From: Isoetes taiwanensis
Lineage: Eukaryota; Streptophyta; Lycopodiopsida; Isoetales; Isoetaceae
Assembly (NCBI GenBank): GCA_021234155.1
Contig: JAJEKV010000061.1
Span: 2,505,950-2,569,949 of the forward strand
Reading direction: 5' to 3'
DNA: 64,000 nt
Each line of letters starts with the position of its first letter. The stretch's first letter is position 1. Of this stretch, positions 21,789 to 30,148 are shown piece after piece. The notes under the pieces are model-generated. The model did not search any database and was not told the DNA's origin. It was given only the letters and a program-made list of their open reading frames with translations. A program made the translations under genes and the position numbers.

Positions 21789-22040
21789 CTACTCGTGTTC
21801 CGAGGTCGTTTGAATGCCCTTTAATAATTTCGGTGAACAAACTACAGAGACCTCAGCTCCAGAGTCTATGGTTAGGACATTTGTCCTCTCAGCTCTTGCT
21901 TTACAAGCACCAACTATATAAAAACTATCACTGGAATTTCTCCAGCAAATTATTTGACGTTTCTTCTCCACAATCCCTTCAGACGTATGCGCATAATTCA
22001 AGACAACGCGCGCGACCATATTTATCGGGGCTCGATACCA
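21789..22040 (-). pseudogene. Copia protease remnant, gag deleted
   Basis: The motif NVLTIDSGAEVSVVCSPKLL carries the aspartic protease signature DSGA. Copia proteases usually read LDSGATxH. Only about 130 bp separate this motif from the primer-binding site, whereas a copia gag normally occupies roughly 0.8-1 kb there. No zinc knuckle (CX2CX4HX4C) is present, so gag is deleted apart from a short unrecognised stretch. Longer readings that continue upstream run into the 5' LTR and are not real coding. Confidence 0.72.
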
Positions 22041-22042
22041 TT

Positions 22043-22386
22043 TGTAACATTCAAGCATCAACCCCAGCGAAGATAAGCACCGCGCTATTCCACCAAAGAT
22101 GATCATCCCTGCACTAGCTCCGATAGCCCAAACTCTGTGGCAAATCGGCTCTGGAAATCCGGCATCCCTCCAGGCTGTTTCACTGTGCATAATATTCATC
22201 TGACCCAGATCGCCTGATTCAGAAGTCTTCCCCTGTCAATCGCCTCTGCTCTGATTGATCTGCTGTTGTCCAATCTCCCTCCTCCTGTTCCGCCTATCTT
22301 CTTTTTTGGATCCGAGCTTACTGCGCCCGTCATCAGTGCTTATTTCTTCCATTGGTTATAGTTGTACATGCTGATTTATTCCTACA
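22043..22386 (-). repeat. Copia 5' LTR
   Basis: This 344-bp LTR is almost identical to the other copy. It is flanked on the right by target duplicate CCAAT and followed, on the minus strand, by the primer-binding site. Confidence 0.93.
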
Positions 22387-22695
22387 CCAATTGGATGCAC
22401 GATCTGCTTAGTGGGCTGCAGATCCACACAAAATGGCTTAAAACTTAAAAATGCGATGGAATGCAAAGCTCAAGGTCAAAGCTCGGAACATAGATGTGGC
22501 TGTGGCGATTTCTTCCCAACCCATAGCTTTGAAGGACCAGACCTCCATACCCCAGCCTGGAATACCCTGGTTTCATCTGTTTAAGATCTCCATAGCTTGG
22601 AATACCCTGGTTTCATCTGCTTAAGAAGGAGCTTGGTTCAACAGATGCAGGAAAGCTCCCCCTGGTGAGGCGGAAGGGACTCTAGACCATCTGCC
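22387..22695. other. Flank of copia insertion, no recognised gene
   Basis: This is plant sequence after the target duplicate. A 30-bp phrase around GGAATACCCTGGTTTCATCTG occurs twice (about 22559-22582 and 22598-22621). No domain was recognised. Confidence 0.4.
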
Positions 22696-22998
22696 ATGGC
22701 ACCTGTGGAGTTAGAAGAAAGAAAAGCACCCTCAAAGAGCGCCTCCAGGCCATCAATCGGCCATCGCCAGAGCTCGGAGCAAAAAAATAGGGGAAAAGAA
22801 GTGACGTGTCATGTCTTAGGCAAGAAATATTACCTTAATTACTTTTTTAGAAATGAAGAAAAAATGTACGTGTCGAGCGCCAGGGCTGCTCTCAGCCCAG
22901 AAAAATTAGCTCCTTATTTTTTAAGAACAGAAAATACACTGCTTTATATATGGTATGATATGGGTGAAAAGTTCCAACGTTACCAAATACTTCCATAA
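22696..22998 (+). CDS. Small hypothetical ORF
   Basis: This ATG-initiated 100-aa frame has a lysine- and serine-rich N-terminus and an aromatic-rich second half (KKYYLNYFFRNEEK). I recognise no family. The sequence context is repeat-rich, there is no clear promoter or splice context, and it may be chance. Confidence 0.15.
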   Translation: MAPVELEERKAPSKSASRPSIGHRQSSEQKNRGKEVTCHVLGKKYYLNYFFRNEEKMYVSSARAALSPEKLAPYFLRTENTLLYIWYDMGEKFQRYQILP

Positions 22999-24147
22999 GA
23001 CCAACCTAAACCTAAACAATGTGCTTCCTTAGTTGCTTTAAAACATGACCATGAAAAGTGTATTAAAAGTAATGTTACTTTTACCAATCTATGGTACAAC
23101 ACAATACCATAAAAAGGCCAATGGTTGTCAAAATGCGCAACAATTAAAATAAAATGATCAAAAGCATTTATTCAAGAATACCCTATGCCCTTTTGTAAAT
23201 CAGATGAAAATATGCAAAAATGTAAAATTTGCCTAATTGGAATTATCAGCTAAAAACACGCAGTCAAAATCTAATAATACTTTATTGCAATTTCAAATTT
23301 GAGCTCATTTCACACTGATAAATTGTGTGGCAAAGAAAAACACAAGCCAGGACATTGGCCCGGCAACGCCAAAATAATATCCATTAACACTTATACATTA
23401 TATAAGATGTTTAAATTTCATGTCCCCTCCATGGGCAACAATCATGCCATGACATATAGCAACTAAGCCCTCTACCCAAAGATTAATTGCTTAGTCTATT
23501 ACACACACTTCAAATCGGGCCCCACCCCGGGGGGGGGGGATTCCACACAAAATCTGCCCATGCTACCCACCGTTCTCTCCTAAAGAGGTGCAAAATTGAG
23601 CAATGTAAGGGACTTTGATATTAGTGTAGCATATCCTAGACCAATGTTAATTACTAGACTCATCAAAGCAACTTAAGTATTTCAACACATTCGCTAGAAG
23701 GGCCAACTCTAAGAACTACCTCCATGCCAAGCAACAATATTGATAATTCATATAGATTTGAAAAATATCACTTAATTGTCGAAGAAACAAAGTGATAGAT
23801 TTAGCATACCCTAAACCAATGTTAGAGAAGATTGCTTGGACATTTCATGCTTATCTATAATCTTTTATTTGCTTTACTACCCTCCTTATTGCAATTTTCA
23901 AATTATATACTTAGGATCAACTATTTGAAGCAATTATAAAGTACATTCAAACTCGACATTAGGTTTTGAGTACTTACTTGGTCCAATATAACATAATCAA
24001 GTTTAAATTCACAAATACCACATACATAGAATCTACATATTGAACTCTATGTCAATGAATCCTAAATTCCTCTGTGTCATCCTTGCCCTCCAAGCCAAAC
24101 TGTCCATTCTAGCCAACTATGAAACAACCACGTCTTCACATTGTTAC
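22999..24147. other. AT-rich spacer with truncated Helitron end
   Basis: No gene is visible. At 23351-23372 a fragment GACATTGGCCCGGCAACGCC matches the Helitron 3' tail seen at 34190 and 38259 but lacks the second hairpin arm and CTAG. A G-run (nine G) lies at about 23530. Confidence 0.45.
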
Positions 24148-24178
24148 TAAGCCCGGCAACGCCGGGCACCATAACTAG
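24148..24178 (+). mobile_element. Helitron 3' terminus
   Basis: It has a 7-bp hairpin GCCCGGC-AAC-GCCGGGC followed 11 nt later by CTAG and then T, which is the standard Helitron 3' end. The hairpin is identical to that of the palindromic Helitron. The matching 5' TC end was not located. Confidence 0.72.
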
Positions 24179-24799
24179 TTATGAATTATATATTGATTGG
24201 CTGCTCTGCACATGCATGATTCACTAGCTTTTGGCGCAAGGAATGTGCATACAAATTCAGTACTATCTGAGGATGCCGTAGTATGTAAGTCAAATGCTAC
24301 AAAGCTTGCTTCCTTTTAATGAGCCATTCTATGCCTCCCATAGTTATGGAATTATATTGGTTTTTCATAAGATTATAGTTTCTTCTTTGCTCATACTTTG
24401 AAGTATGTCTTGTAGGATATTCTGTATTGCAGAGAAAAGAACATAATATTTGATCAAAAATAGCAATGCAGTACCTGCTAGAAGCCTGGCATAGAGGATG
24501 AACTAAAGGCATCATGTATCGGCCTTGGTAAAGGTCAGTTGAGTTTTTTGTATGCTGCAACTTTGTGTTCACGTTGTCCAAGATTTGAACGTATGTAGAG
24601 TGTATATCACTGGATGTAAGCTACTGCGGCTGTATCTAAAAGTATTGGAGATGCCATCCGTCTAATGCCATCTTCTAGGTCCCCAACGCCTAAAAGCCTG
24701 CTGGAAGGACAAGCAAGCTCAGTGGTTCTCACGCTGGGGTGTACAGGCAAACAGATGCATACATGTAAGGACAAAAAAAGATCACAAGGCACTTAAGTT

Positions 24800-25040
24800 G
24801 TACCTAGATGCTACTTTCGCCGCCAAGGTTACGGGATGCGGATGCTCGACGCGTTAAGGCTGGCACACACTATCGGCGACAAGTCAATCCCAGGCTCACG
24901 AGAGGCCCACACCAGTACTTGTACACCCAGTTGCCCATGAAGAAGCGCAGACTTATAGCTTCCATTCGCACGGGTGCACATCGCCTCCGCATTGGGACAG
25001 GACGTTGGGCGCAAGATTCTTATCTTCATCGCGCTATACT
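24800..25040 (+). pseudogene. LINE/RT-tail-like fragment (tentative)
   Basis: The plus frame contains LYTQLPMKKRRLIASIRTGAH and then RLRIGTGRW. This resembles the region after the RT of non-LTR elements, where an LP-x-R-x-R-x-x-L-x-x-x-R-x-G-x-H-x-L pattern precedes a cysteine-rich end. No RT catalytic box is nearby and the frame is short, so it is at most a truncated copy. The antisense frames here are shadows. Confidence 0.33.
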
Positions 25041-25745
25041 TCAAACTTGAATGAAAACATACATTACAATATAAACCTCGCTATAAGATGACACAGCATT
25101 CTGTCAAACACCTCCATAGCATGTTCTTAGTTGTAGCTTTAGTCGACTTTTCAAAACTTGACTTTGACTTCCTAGCAACCTACCAGTCGACTTATACACT
25201 CCATCATAGTACAAAGACTTGTATTAATATATTATTATTATTAAGCTACATAATCTATACGGAATAAATATAAATGTTGCACGAAATATGTGTGAATGTG
25301 TACAAAATGTATACAGAAAAAAAAAAAAAAAAAAAACATGGCCTAGGGGTGTGCATGGGCCCAATTTTCTTTTTTTTTTTTTTTTTTTTTTTGCCCCTTC
25401 GAGGCCTAAGGGTTGTTCTATGCAATGGAATTACATGGAAAATGGATCATGAGGTATGAAAGAATATTAATACAGTAAAGAACCTGGGATACCGTATGTT
25501 GTAGAATACAACGAAATGTAAATATCCCTAGTCGAGCACACCTTCTTCTTTGGTAGGTTGCCTTGCAGCCTCAAATACCTTAGAAATATACCATGGCCTC
25601 CCATAACAATCACGAATCTTACGCTTACATTTAAATGTGTAAATAATAATAAAATGTATGCCAATATATGCATAATAATATTATTATGTTTTCACGATAC
25701 AAATTGGAATTACATTTCAAAACAGACTACAAGAATATGGGGGGG
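25041..25745. other. AT-rich spacer with facing A and T tracts
   Basis: A run of about 20 A (from 25318) is followed, after about 30 nt, by about 20 T (to about 25391), which can pair as a hairpin. No gene is visible. Confidence 0.5.
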
Positions 25746-26060
25746 TCTATAATACCCCTATTGTAACGCAATTGTAATTTGTAACGCTTACGCATTTGAA
25801 ATGCATTATAAGCTATAAAATTAGGCTTTTGAAATGAGTTACTAAAGTGGCAATTTGAAATGCATTACAATATCCTTGATACGCATTTCAACAGTTATTT
25901 GAAACGCATTTCAAGGGATTTCAAACTCCAATTGTGATATCCGTTACAATAATGTTGATATGCGTTTCAAACTTTATTTGAAACGGGACGTCTGAAATGC
26001 ATTACAAAGCATACTTGATATGCGTTTCAATTATGACCATTGAAATGCGCTTCAAACCCT
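25746..26060. repeat. Array of inverted/direct TTGATATGCGTTTCAA-type motifs
   Basis: About ten copies of a 12-17 bp motif occur in both orientations (TTGATATGCGTTTCAA, TTGAAATGCATTACAA, GAAACGCATTTCAA). The pattern resembles subterminal repeat clusters of DNA transposons. No transposase was found. Confidence 0.7.
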
Positions 26061-27271
26061 TAATTTAATTAATATGAATGAAATTTTGGGCCACGTATTG
26101 TATTTTATTTCACCGAATCTCCCTCCAATTCCAAACCAAACAAAGGTCTTACAGGAATAGAGTTTCATACCAGTTATGGCGAAAACAAAATTGATTTATC
26201 CTTTGGCCACACTGCCAACCAAATCCATCGTGGCGATACTCTGTTTCTAGATAGGAACAACACAACATTTATATTGGTATCCAATTGCCTATATATCCCT
26301 GATCCTTTTGCTTAAATCTATTAGCTTCAAAAATATGTCTGCACAGAGAATGGTGGAGGTGATCATTCTGAAACTTGGCTACTTAAATAATGCTCTATTT
26401 CATATTTTCCAAGAATACTTAGCTAATGCTCCGCTTCCCTGAATGAGAATGCAGTTTTGTGCCCATGAGTACAATCTAATGCTGCTGCAAAATTTCTAGT
26501 CAAACTTATGGCATGATTCATTGTATTTTGCCAAGAACAGAGCATGAATACGTTGAATCCGATAAGAAGAAAGCATAGACTGCTAAAATCAACCAACATA
26601 AAAGCCAATTATCGAAGTAACTTCTAGAATATTCAAATATTCGGAAGATTATCGTAGTAACTTGTAGAATATGATTTGAAGATGAATATTGAGGGGATTA
26701 TAGAAAATAACCTTGTTTTATCTGACAGTGGCCAACGGTCGGATTTATAGAATCTGCGAGGACCTCGGTTTAAGGGTTAATCCTACGCAATTAAATTGAA
26801 AGACACTTTGCAACCATATATGTATTACTTTTTTGAGCTGGTATTGTACGGGATATCAAAACCCTAAAATCTGATCGCGATACTTGCTGGGCGATACCCT
26901 AACCCTAAAAGCGGCTCTCAAAGATGCTGACAAAGTTTGGATGTGCTGGATGAACCGTAACTAAATGTACAGAGCATACTTGGCGATGATGAACAAATCA
27001 AGGGACCAAATGGAAGCAGTTGCATGCAGATTGGATCTGCGGCTACAAACCCAGATCGGTCAAGTTGGGCTTCTTACAAGAAACTGAATGCCAGCAAAAT
27101 ACCAGGTAAATGCAATACATATCTTTCTTGAAATATTTTTATCCATGTGAATTGGTCTATATAAGAATAGCAGATAGGCCATAACTACTGCAAGCCCAAC
27201 TGTATTGATTTCTGACAAGCGCCTGCTAGCTCACTTTTGTCTTGTTTCTTACCTTCTTGAGAATTTCGCAA
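26061..27271. other. Spacer, no recognised gene
   Basis: It holds mixed AT-rich sequence. A short duplication around CTTCTAGAATATTC / CTTGTAGAATATG lies near 26620-26670. I see no domain. Confidence 0.4.
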
Positions 27272-27532
27272 ATGGGTAGACCTGAGGGCATGTCAAATAA
27301 GGAGCTCACTCAGCTCCAGATTTATGAAAAGCTAGTGAAAGTGTGTGTGGATCTGTATGGCTTGGGAAAGTCTGATACTGTAAAAAAAGGTAAACTCATT
27401 GTGGTGGCTAGAGCTCATAATATTGACATAAGCTCCAGAAAAAAGGAAAGGGAGCTTACCAAGATCTTTCCACCCAACCAGAGTACAAATGCTAGCAGTA
27501 GCAGAAATGTTATGGCTACTAAAGCTTGTTGA
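27272..27532 (+). CDS. Small hypothetical lysine-rich ORF
   Basis: This ATG-initiated 86-aa frame begins MGRPEGMSNKELTQLQIYEK and has a KKGKLIVVARAHNIDISSRKKERE middle section and a serine/asparagine-rich tail. The composition is soluble, basic and likely helical. The pattern of short helices and basic residues is loosely reminiscent of SAP-like or transposon-encoded DNA-binding pieces, but I recognise no family. No signal peptide or membrane segment is present. It could be an exon or a captured fragment, because several Helitron ends lie nearby. Confidence 0.25.
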   Translation: MGRPEGMSNKELTQLQIYEKLVKVCVDLYGLGKSDTVKKGKLIVVARAHNIDISSRKKERELTKIFPPNQSTNASSSRNVMATKAC

Positions 27533-28238
27533 AGACTCTCAACTAGAAGTGGACGAAAATACTAACCCAGGAGACCTAGACAGAAACAAAACTCGGCCCA
27601 TTAGATTGTAATGAAGACAGAAAGCGGTAACTGAACATGGGCAGAGTAAAAGGCATGGGAAGCTATGCATAAAATGCCCTTCATGCCTTTTAAGGTGCAG
27701 TTTTATCCTCTTTGAAAAAGCAGTACCCTTATTTGATGAAATAAGGATGTAGGAAGGTATGGATTTAATCTTTAGGCTTGAATTTTGGGCTGATGATTAA
27801 GGTTTAATCTTCCTTGACTAGCTTTAGGCCTCTAGGCCTATAGGAAGCTGTTGTTTAAATTCTTAAAGGAAAAACATTATCGCCAACACAAATTTGGCTG
27901 GAGAATTGGGACTATGGAGCGCAGTACGTGATTCTCTTAAGCATTAAACATGGGAAGCCACATTGCTTAAGATGGTTGTCAATGTAGATGACATAATAGC
28001 TGCTAGGATAAAAACTAAGAAACTTGTTACATTCAGAAATTGTGGTAGTAAATTTTTTACTCACTTGATTTAGTAACCCATATATCCTGACAAACGTGAT
28101 ACTTCTAATGAGTAGGTTATGATTCTAGGATGCATTTGTCAAGTTACAAGTTATGATCCTAGGATACATCTGTCAAGTTACAAGTTTAGTGTTGTATGCG
28201 TTGTTATGAACTGACTGCTCATTATATTTATGGTTGTA
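27533..28238. other. Spacer, no recognised gene
   Basis: No domain was recognised. A 35-bp phrase (GATTCTAGGATGCATTTGTCAAGTTACAAG / GATCCTAGGATACATCTGTCAAGTTACAAG) is duplicated in tandem at about 28121-28183. Confidence 0.45.
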
Positions 28239-28512
28239 GATGTGCATTCACACTTGGAAGAGAAGCTGGCGCAGTTCCTGGGGACATCCAATGTAATTCT
28301 TTACTCTTATGGCCTTGCCACTGCCTCAAGTGCAATTCCTCCCTCTGCAATTTATTATCGTGGAGGCAGTTTACCAGGTACTTAAATGCTACAAATTTCT
28401 TTAATAGCAGAAAAATGACATGTCAGAAATTGTTGCTTCAGGTCAGATGGCACCACTTGACAAGATTGTGCGGCTGATAGATAAGTGTCGCTTTCAGATA
28501 TTTATGGAGGAA
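28239..28512 (+). pseudogene. Serine palmitoyltransferase subunit LCB1, two exon remnants
   Basis: LCB1 pairs with LCB2 in the ER to make the first sphingolipid intermediate. The first piece (28239-28370) follows a TTGTAG acceptor and reads [17 protein letters not shown], then [16 protein letters not shown]. This matches the LCB1 stretch with LE-x-KLA-FLGT and ILYSYGLST. The second piece (28442-28512) follows a CAG acceptor and reads GQMAPLDKIVRL, then a short DKCRFQIFMEES. This matches the LCB1 stretch with APL-x-x-L-x-x-L and F-R-x-x-DES. The intervening family segment (about 50-60 residues with the GVHWG region) is absent, and no other exons were found. It is a partial or decayed copy, possibly captured by a Helitron. 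Confidence 0.72.
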
Positions 28513-29435
28513 AGTAACTGTATAGGACTACAAGGTCTTGAAATTATGATGCATATAGATAGGGTCTAGTGATAGCAGGAGCTCAACAGATTCTAGCTTG
28601 CAGCTGCATGTTTGATGGATGGATTGAACATCACACCAGCATAATCAGTGAGATGTATGCTATGTACATGACTGATACACCCAACCATCATAATGAATTT
28701 AATTGGTTCTCTCATTTATCCAAACAGTGTTGTAGCACCCACCACACAGCATATTTATTCAATTCTGCAAGTGAATGTGTTTGTGCATGATTGAGAAGGG
28801 ATTTATTTGGCCATCTTGCAGCCCAGGTGACCTATTTATCCAAAGCTAGGTTGCATCCACGATTTCAGTGCCAATAGATGCCAATTGATTGCAATGTCCC
28901 AGGAAATTGCATTATTTGATGTGACTTGGACTGACAAACTTTTGAATAGGATTTCAGAAGATGCATATATATATATGTTATAAAAATGTGGCGACTGTCA
29001 ACTTGTTGGAAGGAATGCACAGCATGGGAACCATGGTCATGGGCCTTGGCTTTATGTTTGAGCATCTTTGATGATTTATTGTAAGTAATTGAGGGTATTG
29101 GTTGTATTATGGGCCATTTTCAGTTCCTACCTTCTGTTATAAAGAACCCTTTTTTTGCAGTATTTGCAAAGCTTATAGTACACTGGCCATTCCTTTGGGG
29201 TGCTACAATTTGAGCATTACATTTGAGAGCTTTCTCATAGGACATGCTGCACCTGCCATTGGAGAGGTGGGTTGGCTGAATCAAATACTCAGATTCTTTG
29301 TTGATCAGCATAATTTGTTTTACCTCTGTTGATCTCTTATATCTGAAAAGAAAAGATCTAATTTGTAATTCTTTTGATAGGCTAAATGGCAATATCAGGG
29401 TTCAAATCCCTGGACCCCTTTGGGCTATCTAATGT
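28513..29435. other. Spacer after LCB1 remnant
   Basis: No supported gene. A short frame near 28570-28790 (VIAGAQQI...) might be a decayed downstream LCB1 segment, but the similarity is too weak to call. Confidence 0.3.
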
Positions 29436-30039
29436 ACACTAACATTTTGACGATAGGGCTGCTCTAAATTCTGATGTTAGATCTGACTTTAAGTCTGACA
29501 CATAATCTACTCAATTTTGACTTTAATTTTGATGCAATTTTGATGGTAATTCTGACTCTAATTTTGACGATAGGGCTGCTCTACACTCTGATGCTAGATC
29601 TGACTCTAAGTCTGACACTTAATCAATTCAATTTCGACTTTACTTTTGATGCAACTTTGATGCTAATTCTGACTCTAATTTTGACGATAATGCTGCTCTA
29701 CACTTTGATGCTAGATCTGACTCTAAGTTTGACACAAAACCGACTCCATTTTGACTCTAATTTTGATGCAATGCTGATGCTAACTCTAACTTTGATTTTG
29801 ACGCCAATCGGATGCTAATTCTGATGCTAATTCTGCATCTAATTTTGACGCAAATTCTGACTCTAATTCTGATGCTAACTTCTGACGTTAATTCTGACGT
29901 TTAAACGACAGAGCATAGAGTCAATTGTAGCGTCAGCTGTAATGTCAGTTTAAGGGTTTTGTCTTATTTTTTTTAATTTAAGTTTATAACTAAGGTCTGA
30001 CTCTAAAACTGACTCTAATACCCCCTTCCTCTTGTAGTG
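29436..30039 (+). mobile_element. CACTA-like terminus with subterminal repeats (tentative)
   Basis: From about 29436 to 29905 a 14-18 bp motif such as GACTCTAATTTTGACG or GATGCTAATTCTGAC recurs more than 20 times. The block ends CCTCTTGTAGTG, which is the complement of a CACTACAAG-type terminal inverted repeat. Subterminal repeat clusters beside such an end are typical of CACTA (En/Spm) transposons. The sequence passes directly into the middle of the gypsy-1 LTR at 30040, as expected if the element inserted there. The other end was not found in the window. Confidence 0.5.
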
Positions 30040-30148
30040 TGAGTCTGAGCCTTGGGTAGGATTTCTCCCTTTCTGTTATTGTTTATGTTGATGTTGTTAT
30101 CTCTGTGATGTTATGATATGTTCACCCTTCGAGGTGGTTGTATTTATA
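30040..30148 (+). repeat. gypsy-1 5' LTR, left piece
   Basis: The sequence begins TGAGTCTGAGCCTTGGG and matches 59372-59480 closely. It ends TTTATA, directly before the TC start of the Helitron. Confidence 0.9.

Larger units (their letters stand above)
18286..22386 (-). mobile_element. Ty1/copia LTR retrotransposon with complete LTRs
   Basis: The element is 4.1 kb, with LTRs at 18286-18628 and 22043-22386 that start TGTA and end TACA. A perfect 5-bp target duplication CCAAT lies at 18281-18285 and 22387-22391. On the minus strand the primer site (22040 down) reads TGGTATCGAGCCCC, an iMet-type site missing one base. A polypurine tract CTGAGGGGGAGT directly precedes the 3' LTR. The domain order protease, integrase, RT, RNase H is diagnostic of copia. 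The LTRs are nearly identical, with small differences near each outer end, which suggests a recent insertion. The internal region is short because gag is missing. Confidence 0.95.

Noticed and set aside
29474-29818. Leucine/aspartate-rich 114-aa plus-strand frame
   Set aside because: It is a translation of the short tandem motif and carries no protein signal.
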